Of a DNA stretch of 45,744 nt, positions 25,737-34,664 are shown in pieces. Source of the stretch: H2-BAC3 sp045863035 (GTDB lineage: Bacteria > Bacteroidota > Ignavibacteria > Ignavibacteriales > Ignavibacteriaceae); assembly GCA_045863035.1 (NCBI GenBank), contig BTUV01000015.1, positions 1 to 45,744 of the forward strand, written 5' to 3'. The notes beneath the pieces were generated by a model. It had not been told where the DNA came from. It saw nothing but the letters and a program-made list of their open reading frames with translations, and did no database searches. The stretch's first letter is position 1, and every line of letters starts with the position of its first letter. Both the position numbers and the translations under genes were made by a program.

Positions 25737-26930
25737 GTGAAGGAAGTCTGGCGCCGAAATCTTACTACACTCTGGCTGACGCAGTTCTTCGCGATGGTCG
25801 GGCTGAGTGCGGTTGTCCCCTTTTTGCCGCTTTTTGTAAGAGAATTGGGTGTCCACAATCAGGAGGAAGCTGTAACCTGGAGCGGTCTGGTTTTCGCGGC
25901 ACCGTTTTTCGTTACCATCTTTATCACCCCGTTCTGGGGTGCTCTGGGAGACAAATTTGGCATGCGTATTATGGTCATAAGAGCAGTTATCGGTTTGGGT
26001 ATTGCTCAAATGCTTATGTCCTTCGCCCAATCGGTTGAACAGTTATTTTTTTTCCGGATTCTACAGGGAGCGCTCAGCGGCTTCTACCCTTCTGCAATGA
26101 CACTGATTGCATCAAACACACCGGAAGAAAAACAAGGTTACGCTCTCGGCGCGTTTCAGTCTGCCAATACCTCCGGAAACATCTTTGGTCCGGTAATCGG
26201 AGGGTTTATTTCTGTAATAATCGGGTTCAGAGCGGTATTTATTTCGAGCGCGTTAATCAGCTTTCTCATGGCTATCGTGCTCTATTTCACGCTAAAGGAG
26301 GAGGTTCAGCCCTCAAAAACCGCCTCCCAGCGGTTCAGGTATCTTGATTATTGGAAATTTGCACTTTCGTCCCGCGCATTAATGCTTCTGCTCACGCTCA
26401 TTTTCCTTGCCTCGTTCGGTGTTGCCTTTATCAGACCTCTTTTTGTTTTCTTTATCGAAACCATGATAAGTGACAGTAAAACCCTGCCGGGAACCACCGG
26501 CGCTCTTTATAGTCTGATTGGCATTTTCTCCGCTTTCTCTTCCTTCTGGTTTGGAAAAAGGATAGATACCCACGGCTCCCGGCAGATATTAATTATCGGT
26601 ACAATTCTGACCGGAACCATGTATCTTCTGCATTTTTACGTCACTTCAGTTTATTTACTTATCCCGGTCCGCATATTACTTGGTCTTGGTTATGGAGTTA
26701 TTCTTCCCGCACTTTTCACCGGAATTAGTCTTTATTCTCCGGCTGACAAAAAGGGAGGATTGATGGGAATTGCCTCGAGCGCCCAAACCTTAGGTAATCT
26801 GATTGCCCCTTTGCTTTCAGGAGTAGCCGCCTCACTTTGGGGGATAAGGGCTGCTTTCATTATTGCCGGATTCGTCTTTCTGTTCATGCTTCCTTTTATC
26901 AAAATGCAGGAACGATTCAAGACAAACTGA
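25737..26930 (+). CDS. MFS drug-efflux-type transporter
   Basis: 397 residues with about twelve hydrophobic helices in two halves. The N-terminal half has FVTIFITPFWGALGDKFGMRIMVI, matching the MFS motif G-x-L-(G/A)-D-(R/K)-x-G-R/K between helices 2 and 3. Later comes GAFQSANTSGNIFGPVIGGF, the motif C typical of drug exporters. It begins at a GTG, the only start in this frame after an upstream stop. The substrate is not visible. It is divergent from gltA. MdtG- or TetA-like multidrug export is the closest guess. Confidence 0.85.
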   Translation: MKEVWRRNLTTLWLTQFFAMVGLSAVVPFLPLFVRELGVHNQEEAVTWSGLVFAAPFFVTIFITPFWGALGDKFGMRIMVIRAVIGLGIAQMLMSFAQSVEQLFFFRILQGALSGFYPSAMTLIASNTPEEKQGYALGAFQSANTSGNIFGPVIGGFISVIIGFRAVFISSALISFLMAIVLYFTLKEEVQPSKTASQRFRYLDYWKFALSSRALMLLLTLIFLASFGVAFIRPLFVFFIETMISDSKTLPGTTGALYSLIGIFSAFSSFWFGKRIDTHGSRQILIIGTILTGTMYLLHFYVTSVYLLIPVRILLGLGYGVILPALFTGISLYSPADKKGGLMGIASSAQTLGNLIAPLLSGVAASLWGIRAAFIIAGFVFLFMLPFIKMQERFKTN

Positions 26931-26942
26931 CTGAATTCGGCT

Positions 26943-26973
26943 TTTGTTCTCCGGTGCTTTTATCGTAATTTTA
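26943..26973 (+). promoter_or_regulatory. Candidate promoter of the VOC gene
   Basis: TTTG (26943-26946), a 19-base spacer and TAATTTTA (26966-26973) match TTTG-N19-23-TAnnTTTG at all but the last position. The predicted leader is about 20 bases. Confidence 0.4.
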
Positions 26974-27002
26974 TATACTTTACAAAATTTTTTAGGTTAT
27001 CT

Positions 27003-27356
27003 ATGTCAAATCAGGTAATCGGGCACATTGAGATACCCAGCCCGGATTTTTCGGTTTCATCAGTATTTTTTAAAAAAGTCTTTGAGTGGGATTTCCGCGA
27101 GTTTGGCAAGGGCTATATGTTGTACAATACCCATAAAGGTATGACCATCGGTCTTAGAAAAGTTGATACAGTCATTTCCGGAGATACCACCGTGTTTCAC
27201 GTTCATGTTGATGAGGTGGAAAAATACTGCGACCTGGCGGATATGGCCGGCGGAAAGATCTTTAAATCAAAATCTACTATTCCAGTTTATGGCTGGTACG
27301 CCCTGATTGAAGACCCGTTTGGAAACAAAATAGGACTCTTTCAGTCCCCGAAATAA
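27003..27356 (+). CDS. VOC (glyoxalase/bleomycin-resistance-like) family protein
   Basis: 117 residues forming one vicinal-oxygen-chelate unit made of two beta-alpha-beta-beta-beta modules. The first begins VIGHIEIPSPDFSVSSVFFKKVFEW, the second around VFHVHVDEVEKYCDLADMAGG. The end is ALIEDPFGNKIGLFQ, the common VOC C-terminal motif. Possible metal ligands are the early His (GHIEI), HVHV and the final Glu region. Many close relatives have no known substrate, so activity is not assigned. It is a lone gene between the transporter and pfkA. Confidence 0.8.
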   Translation: MSNQVIGHIEIPSPDFSVSSVFFKKVFEWDFREFGKGYMLYNTHKGMTIGLRKVDTVISGDTTVFHVHVDEVEKYCDLADMAGGKIFKSKSTIPVYGWYALIEDPFGNKIGLFQSPK

Positions 27357-27515
27357 CTCAAATGAATTTCACAAAAGTGAAGAGATGTACATTGCAAAAC
27401 CGGGAATTTTTTCGGTTCTTGAGATTGCTGTCTCTCGCTAAAAAACACCTGATGCCGGATGGGGTTGAACAACCTGTTTTAATTATCAGAATTGTATAAA
27501 ATTCCCCTAAACTAA

Positions 27516-28640
27516 ATGACTGCAATGAATACAAATACTCCTATCAAAAAGATTGCCATCAATACCGGCGGAGGTGATGCCCCCGGTTTGAACGCTGTTA
27601 TAAAAGCCGCAACTATTTCAGCACTCAATAAGGGGTGGGAAGTAGTCGGCATAAAAGAGGGCTACAATGGATTGTTCCTGCCGGAAAAATTCTCTGACGG
27701 CGGGCTGATAAATCTTACCTACGACGTAGTAGCCGATATTACCGGGCTCGGCGGCACGATACTCGGGACTACCAACAGAGGCAACCCACTCCGCTTTCCT
27801 ATGAAAGCTGCAAACGGAAGTGTCGTTGAGGTTGACCGCTCTGACGAAATTATGGCGGCTTTCAGAAGAAATAACATTGATGCACTTATTGCCATTGGCG
27901 GTGACGGATCACTCAGCATGGCAAATGTTTTTGCAAAAAAAGGTCTCCGGGTCATCGGCGTTCCAAAAACCATTGATAATGACCTGGATAAGACGGTAAT
28001 TACTTTCGGATTTGATACTGCCCTTTCGTTTTCAACTGAGTGCATTGACCGTCTTCATTCAACCGCAAAGTCTCACAGCAGAATATTGGTGGTTGAGGTA
28101 ATGGGCCGTTACGCCGGCTGGATTGCCTTGGAATCAGGAATCTCCGGCTCGGCGGATGTTATACTCATCCCGGAAATACCATACGACATAAACAAAGTAG
28201 TAGAACACCTTAATAATAAAGTAAAAGCAACAGATAAGAATTACGCAATCGTTGTTGTGGCGGAAGGCGCTGTGCCGACAGGCGGAACCACATCGGTAGT
28301 TGAAAAAGAGGTGGGAAAAGCAGAACGCCTTGGCGGTGCCGCGGATCGAATTGCCGCTGCGTTGAAACCTCACATTGAAAATGAAATTAGAACGGTTATA
28401 CTCGGTCACCTTCTCCGTGGTGGCAGTCCCACAACGTTTGACCGCCTGCTTTCGCTCAGATTTGGCGCGGCAGCAGTGCGCGCGCTGGTCGAAGGCCAGA
28501 GCGGTGTAATGGTTGCCCTCGCTCCGCCAAAGGTTAACTATGTACCATTGGATGAAATTTCGAATAAAATGAAATTAGTGAGAAAAGATTCGGATATTAT
28601 ACTAACAGCGCGTGATCTGGGTATCTGCTTCGGTGACTGA
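27516..28640 (+). CDS. pfkA: 6-phosphofructokinase
   Basis: Phosphorylates fructose-6-phosphate in glycolysis. 374 residues, longer than E. coli PfkA (320). Key motifs: GGGDAPGLNAVIK at about 18-30; GTTNRGNP; IGGDGSLSMANVF, with G131 at the E. coli Gly104 position; and VPKTIDNDLD, with K151 at the Gly124 position and the catalytic Asp in TIDND. Gly plus Lys is a mixed signature. Gly104 indicates ATP rather than PPi as donor, as in trypanosome and actinobacterial ATP enzymes that also have Lys. The start is uncertain by three codons (ATG at 27516 or 27525). A strong terminator follows. Confidence 0.9.
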   Translation: MTAMNTNTPIKKIAINTGGGDAPGLNAVIKAATISALNKGWEVVGIKEGYNGLFLPEKFSDGGLINLTYDVVADITGLGGTILGTTNRGNPLRFPMKAANGSVVEVDRSDEIMAAFRRNNIDALIAIGGDGSLSMANVFAKKGLRVIGVPKTIDNDLDKTVITFGFDTALSFSTECIDRLHSTAKSHSRILVVEVMGRYAGWIALESGISGSADVILIPEIPYDINKVVEHLNNKVKATDKNYAIVVVAEGAVPTGGTTSVVEKEVGKAERLGGAADRIAAALKPHIENEIRTVILGHLLRGGSPTTFDRLLSLRFGAAAVRALVEGQSGVMVALAPPKVNYVPLDEISNKMKLVRKDSDIILTARDLGICFGD

Positions 28641-28656
28641 AAAAGTAAAAATATAA

Positions 28657-28692
28657 AAAAAAGGGTGACTGTTCAACCAGCCACCCTTTTTT
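28657..28692. terminator. Bidirectional terminator between pfkA and the serine hydrolase
   Basis: Aaaaaagggtg (28657-28667) pairs with caccctttttt (28682-28692), with a further three-base stem inside and a 6-base loop. A-rich and T-rich flanks serve both strands. The following 28700-28866 holds nothing recognisable. Confidence 0.88.
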
Positions 28693-28866
28693 ATATATAC
28701 TCAGGTTATCAACCCTGCGGGTAAGAAATTCAAACGTGATATATACCATAAACCACCTGCGCACAGACGATGCAATCACTCCACGAATATTTTTACTATA
28801 GCAACATCACTTGCAGTTGCTTCGTCTCAGCTCACCCCCGAAACGCATTCTCCGATTGATAACCCC

Positions 28867-29748
28867 TCATTCCCCGGTAACATATTTATACACCGCCTCT
28901 GAAACTCTGCCATACATTTTCTTTACTTCAGGTACGTTTTTAATTCCCTTGCCTAAAATCACCAATACATAAACCCTCCCGTCAGGTAAATATATCAAAC
29001 CGGAATCGTGCATTACTCCGGTGATTGAGCCGGTTTTATGAGCAACTATCACTCCTTTTGGCAGAGTACTGGGGATAAGATCTTTGAACTGCTGCTGCCT
29101 GAGAATTGAAATCATTTCATTATACCGGGGGGCATCAGGATACTGCCGGATATATATTTTGCTGAAGAGTTCCGCCAGTCCGTTCGCGGTTACAGTATTA
29201 TTCAACCCGGCATTAAATGCAAGACCGTCCTCAACCCCCCTGAGCACTGTAACACCATTTACACCCAGTTCCTGTAATGTTGCCATCACCCTGCGGGCGT
29301 CAATTATATCAATAAGAATATTGGTTGCCAGGTTAGACGAAACAGTTATCATCTGAAAGACTAATTCTCTGATGGTTGTGGAATGCCCGATTAACTCGTA
29401 GAGTTTTTCGCCGCTGTCATCGCCGATATCCATACTATAGGAGCTTCCGTCAACAATGCTTTTAAACTCATTTTTGACCAGTACCGAATCTTCAAGAGAC
29501 ATCCTGCCTTCTGAGACATCCCGCATCACCTGCACCATGACAGGAGTTTTCATGGTACTCGCCGCATGAAATACTGTATCGCCGTTAACTGCAAGCCGGT
29601 CATTAAGGTTCGCAAGGTTTATATAGGAAACTGCAAAAGTACCGTCGAGTGAATTGAATTCCTTTTCAACTAACCGGGTGAGATTTGTGATATCCTGACC
29701 ATTGGTATTCATCAGCATGACCATAATCAAAAAAAATAAATGTTTCAT
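28867..29748 (-). CDS. Exported class A beta-lactamase-like serine hydrolase
   Basis: 293 residues with a signal peptide (MKHLFFLIMVMLMNTNGQ). The active-site serine is S64 in STMK, the general SxxK motif. The second motif is SSN (VSSNLATN) rather than SDN, and the third is KTG (AHKTGSITG). An omega-loop-like stretch with RGVEDG lies between. All three motifs of the penicillin-binding fold are present, so hydrolase activity is likely. Whether it opens beta-lactams or another substrate cannot be told. It overlaps the stop of the upstream endonuclease by four bases (ATGA), so the two are co-translated. Confidence 0.85.
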   Translation of the reverse strand: MKHLFFLIMVMLMNTNGQDITNLTRLVEKEFNSLDGTFAVSYINLANLNDRLAVNGDTVFHAASTMKTPVMVQVMRDVSEGRMSLEDSVLVKNEFKSIVDGSSYSMDIGDDSGEKLYELIGHSTTIRELVFQMITVSSNLATNILIDIIDARRVMATLQELGVNGVTVLRGVEDGLAFNAGLNNTVTANGLAELFSKIYIRQYPDAPRYNEMISILRQQQFKDLIPSTLPKGVIVAHKTGSITGVMHDSGLIYLPDGRVYVLVILGKGIKNVPEVKKMYGRVSEAVYKYVTGE

Positions 29749-31382
29749 TTCAAATAATGGATTGGAAGTGAAGCAGAATGACTTCCGCTAATCATTCTGA
29801 CAAAATAAATACCGCTCGGCAGCCCTGACATTTCAATGCGGAGTGTATAGTCCCCCTCGTTCTGAAACCCTTCGGATAATTCTCTTACATGCTCTCCGCT
29901 CACTGAAAAGAGAGAGACGGTAACATATCCCGGTGAATATATACTATATCTGAGAGAAGCGCTTCCGTTAAAAGGATTTGGGTAGCTTCCGGTAATCCTG
30001 AAATCCTTCTCACCACCGGCGAATGTGTCATCAACATCACCTGAAACCGCCGTTCCGCGAAGCGGCACTCTGAATATTCCGTCATTTGTTGAGAGGAGAA
30101 GTTCAGACTGATAATAACCCTGAACCGCAGGTGCAAATACTATCAGTACCGAATCCACTCCGCCAAATGCAACGGTGTCATCATTAGTATATACTCTGAA
30201 AACCTGAGAGCTAAGTGAACCGGTCTGGTAGGAAAGTACCCCCCGCGAAGCATTTGCAATATACAGCCATTGCGTGCTGCTGTCCCCCTGATCCCCGACC
30301 CATTCATAACGCAAATGCATACTGTCAGCCGAGAGAACCGCATCCGGATTCTTGGGTGTTGTCAGTGATGTGTTTACAAAGGATGCTATCCGGTCAATAA
30401 ATTCGGGATAATCAATAAGCGGGTTTCTCTTCCCCTGATACTGTTCAATCTTTGAATTCCGTGCTGCTTCCCTTACTGAAACTGAATCAGACTTATTCCA
30501 CTCTTTGAGCACATTTTCCTGAACTGTGTCCATATAGTTCTGGTAATTTTGGTAACGAGTGATAAAGTAAAACATTGAACGAGCTACATCACCTTTGTGA
30601 ACGTCCCTGGGTTCAAAAACCGTTGTATTCCGGTAATCCAGCCCCCGTTTACTGCCGCCAACCTGCCAGTTAATACCGGAAACAACCTTTCCGAACGGAT
30701 AATTGCCACGGGTATTATTTGCAGAACTATTGGTGGGGTAAAGATGAAAAATATCTGATCGCATTGGTTCGGCCTGACTGAAAGTTCCCTGCGGCCAGGT
30801 ATGCTCCGTATCAAAACCCTGATTCTGTGCTATGGTTCGGGTTGCTGCCTGAATTTTGATTCCGGTATAAACACACTCAATAGTATCACCGGGTTGTTTA
30901 TCAATGTTCTCATACATCCTGTCACGACCGGTATTATAGCCGAGAGATGTATGATTAATGACTAATGAATTAAGGGCATTTTTCAGTTCACTATCCCATT
31001 TATCAAAGGTGGCTGCATCATATTGAGTAAGAATTGCTCCTTCACCTTTAAGCCGTACCGGCAGTGATTCACCGGTTTCCATCAAAGTAACAAAGAGGGT
31101 GTTTTTGTAGCTTATATTCTGCGTTGGGGTAAAGGAAACCAAAATCTGAATTGAATCGTGAATTCCGAGGAAAAACTCCTCCTGAGAAGTGGTAAATCCT
31201 GCCTCTTTTTTGAAATTGATTTTAATCGAGAGCGGAAGTGATGACATATTCTTGATCTGCAAATTCCTGGCGCTCAGGGTCTTTACCTGAACCTTTCCAA
31301 AGTTCATATCTGACTGGGAGAGCAGAATTTGTCCTTCAGTTTTTACCCCAAGTAGAAGGATTAAGGCGATGATTAATTGCAT
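29745..31382 (-). CDS. Secreted endonuclease I family nuclease with sorting tail
   Basis: 545 residues from the chosen start, which gives a signal peptide MQLIIALILLLGVKTEG; a start at 31424 would add 14 residues before it. An Ig-like/ASPM-SPD-2-Hydin-type domain comes first (LSQSDMNFGKVQVKTL). The nuclease domain follows, with the catalytic motif EHTWPQG, then RSDIFHLYPTNSSANNTRGNYPFG, typical of the EndA/Bsn class of periplasmic or secreted non-specific nucleases. A second beta domain and a sorting domain with YPNPFNG end the protein. It probably degrades extracellular DNA or RNA for nutrients. The linked beta-lactamase-fold gene is not obviously related in function. Confidence 0.85.
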   Translation of the reverse strand: MQLIIALILLLGVKTEGQILLSQSDMNFGKVQVKTLSARNLQIKNMSSLPLSIKINFKKEAGFTTSQEEFFLGIHDSIQILVSFTPTQNISYKNTLFVTLMETGESLPVRLKGEGAILTQYDAATFDKWDSELKNALNSLVINHTSLGYNTGRDRMYENIDKQPGDTIECVYTGIKIQAATRTIAQNQGFDTEHTWPQGTFSQAEPMRSDIFHLYPTNSSANNTRGNYPFGKVVSGINWQVGGSKRGLDYRNTTVFEPRDVHKGDVARSMFYFITRYQNYQNYMDTVQENVLKEWNKSDSVSVREAARNSKIEQYQGKRNPLIDYPEFIDRIASFVNTSLTTPKNPDAVLSADSMHLRYEWVGDQGDSSTQWLYIANASRGVLSYQTGSLSSQVFRVYTNDDTVAFGGVDSVLIVFAPAVQGYYQSELLLSTNDGIFRVPLRGTAVSGDVDDTFAGGEKDFRITGSYPNPFNGSASLRYSIYSPGYVTVSLFSVSGEHVRELSEGFQNEGDYTLRIEMSGLPSGIYFVRMISGSHSASLPIHYLK

Positions 31383-31443
31383 GCTTCTGATTATCTTTTG
31401 CGCTTTATTTATATGATTTCTCAATCGGAGAGTATCCTGTTCG

Positions 31444-31878
31444 ATGACTAAAGTAATGCTTTGCTTGTTTCTGTTTGTTACGGTTTCAAATTTATTCTCT
31501 CAAAAGGAGAATCACAAATGGAAACCGCTAATAATTACAGAATCTCAGAAAGTCTGGGTTGATCAGACACAGGCGGATACCATAACCGCCCCTGTCTTTG
31601 ACATCTGGGTGCTGGAACTGCATCAGCCGCTTCTTACCGTTGAAGGTATTAAGGGGAAGGTAATGCGGTCAAAATCACTCTATCAGGTGAATGTTCTTGA
31701 AAAATGTTATAACCTCAAAAGCGTGGTGTATTATAGCGCCGCAAACGCTGAAATCGCGAGGTTTGATTATGATCTTTCCCTGATGAATGAGAATAACCGT
31801 TTTTCTTTTCCTGTTTATGAAGAGTCAGTGATTGACAAAATTATCCGTTCTATCTTCATCAGAACGGCTGAATACTAA
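31444..31878 (+). CDS. Small exported protein, surface-adhesin-E-like
   Basis: 144 residues with signal peptide MTKVMLCLFLFVTVSNLFSQ. The rest is beta-rich, with one cysteine (EKCYNLKSVVYYSAANAEIARFDYD). The pattern 'Lys-Cys-Tyr ... Tyr-Tyr-x-x-(A/N) ... Asp-Tyr' resembles the small surface-adhesin protein E type domain. This is a weak resemblance and function is unknown. It is divergent from the endonuclease and is followed after 4 bases by the SET-domain gene, so both may be on one message. Confidence 0.55.
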   Translation: MTKVMLCLFLFVTVSNLFSQKENHKWKPLIITESQKVWVDQTQADTITAPVFDIWVLELHQPLLTVEGIKGKVMRSKSLYQVNVLEKCYNLKSVVYYSAANAEIARFDYDLSLMNENNRFSFPVYEESVIDKIIRSIFIRTAEY

Positions 31879-31882
31879 TCAG

Positions 31883-32320
31883 ATGAAACATTATCACAGG
31901 CATCTCTTCGTCAAAGAATCCCCTATCGAGGGGAAAGGGCTTTACTGTTCAGCATCGGTTCTTGAGGATGAAATCATCATGAAAATAGATGGTGAAATCA
32001 TATCAGGTGACGAGTGTGAGCGCAGGGAGATTGAAGAAAACAACGTATATATCTTCTGGAATGGTGATGAATATGTGGACGTAAAGCATACGGACGACAT
32101 TAAGTATATCAACCATAACTGTAACCCCAATTGCTACGTTGATGCTGATAAAAAAGGCAACCTGCTGCTTGTTGCCGCAAAGGATATTATCCCCGGCGAA
32201 GAACTGACGATAGATTACGGATATGATGAGATATACGATATCTGCACATGTGATGTCTGTGCTTCCGAGGAAGAACCTGAAACGGTGGAAACGAAAAAGG
32301 AAAAATTAAAGAATCAGTAA
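31883..32320 (+). CDS. SET-domain protein-lysine methyltransferase
   Basis: 145 residues from the ATG at 31883. A longer frame from 31832 lies inside the previous gene and adds unconserved residues. SET motifs are in order: GKGLYCSASVLEDEII (the GxG strand), YINHNCNPNCYVD (the NHxCxPNC pseudoknot and S-adenosylmethionine site), GEELTIDYGYDE (the catalytic ELTxDY) and a post-SET-like ICTCDVC, able to bind zinc with the pseudoknot cysteine. This small one-domain form is seen in bacteria such as Chlamydia and in phages. The target may be a ribosomal or DNA-binding protein, but none is shown here. A highly acidic-basic tail (SEEEPETVETKKEK) ends it. Confidence 0.85.
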   Translation: MKHYHRHLFVKESPIEGKGLYCSASVLEDEIIMKIDGEIISGDECERREIEENNVYIFWNGDEYVDVKHTDDIKYINHNCNPNCYVDADKKGNLLLVAAKDIIPGEELTIDYGYDEIYDICTCDVCASEEEPETVETKKEKLKNQ

Positions 32321-32322
32321 AA

Positions 32323-33195
32323 TCAGGGGTTCAGATATTTTAGCAGAGTATCATAAATTTCTGCCACCGGCATTTGTTTGCCTGTCCATAGTTCAAAAGA
32401 TTTTGCACCCTGAGCCACAAGCATCTTTATCCCCTCAATCGTTACTGCCCCTTTTTCTTCAGCAAGTTTCAGGAATTGTGTTTTGACCGGGTTATAAACC
32501 ATATCAAAAACAATCTGATTCTCAGTAAATCCGTCACTGCTGCTAACAGGTGCATCTAAGGTCAATGGGGTCATACCCATTGAAGTGGTGTTGATTATCA
32601 GTTTACAGCTTTTCATGAGAGCATCTGTATCAAAGGGAGCATTTTCACGCACTTCAATCTCATCAAAATGCATCTGCTGCTTAAAATGGAGTGCCATTTG
32701 TTCTGCACGCTGCAAAGTCCGGTTCACTATATAAATAACAGAAGGCCGGTAATGGCGGATGAGTGCATAAACCGCGGCGCGGCTTGCTCCCCCGGCTCCG
32801 TAAATCATTACCGGATTTCCGGTAATTACTTCCTTAAATGGGTCAAGAGCAGACTGAACGCCAAAGGCATCAGTGTTGTAACCATGAAGTTTACCGGCAT
32901 CATTAACCACACAATTGACTGCTCCGATAACAACCGCTTCCTCAGAGACAGAATCCAGAAAAGGAAATATAGACTCCTTGTGAGGTACGGTAACGTTAAA
33001 CCCCTTGAATCCGAGCGCTTTAAGCCCTGGGATTCCTTCTTGCAAATCAGCGTTCGATATATCAAAAGGCAGGTATAAATAATCCAGCTCAAGAAGCTGC
33101 GAAGCAACGTTGTGCATCATTGGTGAGAAGGTATGTTTTATCGGATGCCCGATAAGACCAAGAAGTTCGGTGTGAGTGAGCAGAGCGTTTTTCAT
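32323..33195 (-). CDS. aroE: Shikimate dehydrogenase
   Basis: Reduces 3-dehydroshikimate to shikimate with NADPH in aromatic amino-acid synthesis. 290 residues. Substrate site SPMMHN is in LIGHPIKHTFSPMMHN, and the catalytic Lys is in NVTVPHKES. The nucleotide-binding loop is GAGGASRAAVYAL. The later NRT (IVNRTLQRAEQM) marks NADP preference, and NTTSMGM precedes the C-terminal helix. It starts 24 bases after the TPR gene and is the last of the sucC-TPR-aroE run. It converges with the SET gene, with stops two bases apart. Confidence 0.95.
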   Translation of the reverse strand: MKNALLTHTELLGLIGHPIKHTFSPMMHNVASQLLELDYLYLPFDISNADLQEGIPGLKALGFKGFNVTVPHKESIFPFLDSVSEEAVVIGAVNCVVNDAGKLHGYNTDAFGVQSALDPFKEVITGNPVMIYGAGGASRAAVYALIRHYRPSVIYIVNRTLQRAEQMALHFKQQMHFDEIEVRENAPFDTDALMKSCKLIINTTSMGMTPLTLDAPVSSSDGFTENQIVFDMVYNPVKTQFLKLAEEKGAVTIEGIKMLVAQGAKSFELWTGKQMPVAEIYDTLLKYLNP

Positions 33196-33219
33196 ATATA
33201 ACGGAAATACTGCGGAAAG

Positions 33220-34641
33220 TTAATCCTCATCCCTCACAGCAAGGCCATAAAACCAGGAGAACCAAAGGTCAGGGTATCTTTCCCTGACAATATTATCGGG
33301 TTGACCTTTAACGGCTTTTTCATATTTCCGCAAATAGTTGATTCCCCTCGTGAAATGACCAATCAGAATTTCAATCTGAGAAAGGAAGAAGAATGAATCC
33401 GGTTTATATCGTGTCCGGTCTTTGAGTGTACGGTAACAAGCCCATGCTTTTGCTCTGTTTCCTCTTCTCCTGTATCCAAGAAAGAGAACCACCAGAAACT
33501 CACTTTCAAGCAGATGATAATCCTTAAACCGGCGGTCAGAGCGGGTAAATTTTATAAAACTTTCTTCAGGCGCCGCGGCTAATTCCTTTTTCCGAGTGGA
33601 AAACGGCTTGTCAAAAATTGTTCTGAGCGCGGCGGCAAAATAGTCCAATCCTGTTTCTTTATCACCGGATTTATATAAACAATACGCTTTAAGCATTCTT
33701 GCTCTCAGACTGTCAGGCATTATCTCAAGCAGATAATCTGTTTCGCTTATTGCCGCGCGGTATTTCCCCTGATCTATATATAAATTAATCAGATTAAGCG
33801 GAATTTCCTCCGGGAAATCGGTATCTTCCGGTACGCGTGTATATGCCAGATATGCTTTAACATAATCACCCATCTCAGTATAAGTGTGAGCAAGTGAAAT
33901 AGCTGCATCCTGGTAATCAGGATACACTTCAAGTGAGCGAAGAAATGATTGCACAGCGCTTTCGTACCGCTGATGGCGGTGCTGATTCAGTCCGAGCAGA
34001 TACCAGCCGTATTCATCATCATGATAACGGCTTGTGTAAGACCTATATACTGCCAGAGATTTATTTATTTTCTTCATATCCTCATAACAGTGGGCAAGAT
34101 CTTCATACAGTTCAATATTATCCGGGTGCATCTGTATTGCTTTGCGGTAATATGCTGCTGCCTTTTCAGGAAATTTCAGCTTGCGGTAATAATATCCGAT
34201 GCCGGCAAGAACGTAATCATCGAGGGAGTTAATACGGTATGCTTTTAAGAGCATCATTCTGGCACGGTCATAATTCTGTTCGTTAAGATATATACGCGCC
34301 CGCTCAACCAGAGCTTCAACATGAACAGGGTTCAGAGCGAGAACCCTGTTCAGTGATTTAATCTGCCCGCGTTTATTACCTCTGTGCCCTTGTGCTATGC
34401 TTCTCTTAAACCAAAGCTCTGAATCATATCTGAACGTTGAAAGAAGATTGTTTGCAATGAACAGTGCACGGGTAAAGTGCGCGGTTTCAAGACACTCATC
34501 CAGCAATTCTTCCAGATCGTCTTTCATAAGAACAACCTGCCCGGCTTCAATGATTTCCCTGTAACGGTCGAAACGCTTCTTTAAACGTTCCTCATCATGA
34601 AAGCCGAAATTATCGGAAGAACCTTGATTGGATGATTTCAT
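33220..34641 (-). CDS. TPR-repeat protein
   Basis: 473 residues, no signal peptide, so probably cytoplasmic. Helical TPR-type repeats run from about residue 40 to 330; clear examples are AAAYYRKAIQMHPDNIELYEDLAHCYEDM and AVQSFLRSLEVYPDYQDAAISLAHTYTEM. The last 120 or so residues are rich in Arg, Phe and Tyr and have fewer clear repeats. TPR proteins act as protein-binding scaffolds; no partner is evident. It sits between sucC and aroE with short gaps (23 and 24 bases), so it is probably in their transcript. Function unknown. Confidence 0.8.
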   Translation of the reverse strand: MKSSNQGSSDNFGFHDEERLKKRFDRYREIIEAGQVVLMKDDLEELLDECLETAHFTRALFIANNLLSTFRYDSELWFKRSIAQGHRGNKRGQIKSLNRVLALNPVHVEALVERARIYLNEQNYDRARMMLLKAYRINSLDDYVLAGIGYYYRKLKFPEKAAAYYRKAIQMHPDNIELYEDLAHCYEDMKKINKSLAVYRSYTSRYHDDEYGWYLLGLNQHRHQRYESAVQSFLRSLEVYPDYQDAAISLAHTYTEMGDYVKAYLAYTRVPEDTDFPEEIPLNLINLYIDQGKYRAAISETDYLLEIMPDSLRARMLKAYCLYKSGDKETGLDYFAAALRTIFDKPFSTRKKELAAAPEESFIKFTRSDRRFKDYHLLESEFLVVLFLGYRRRGNRAKAWACYRTLKDRTRYKPDSFFFLSQIEILIGHFTRGINYLRKYEKAVKGQPDNIVRERYPDLWFSWFYGLAVRDED

Positions 34642-34664
34642 TCTGTCTTGTGTTTATTTACTAA

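Noticed and set aside
27357..27515. Possible small RNA or tRNA before pfkA
   Set aside because: One weak hairpin (aaccg/cggtt) is present but no tRNA arms, T-rich tail or clear promoter.
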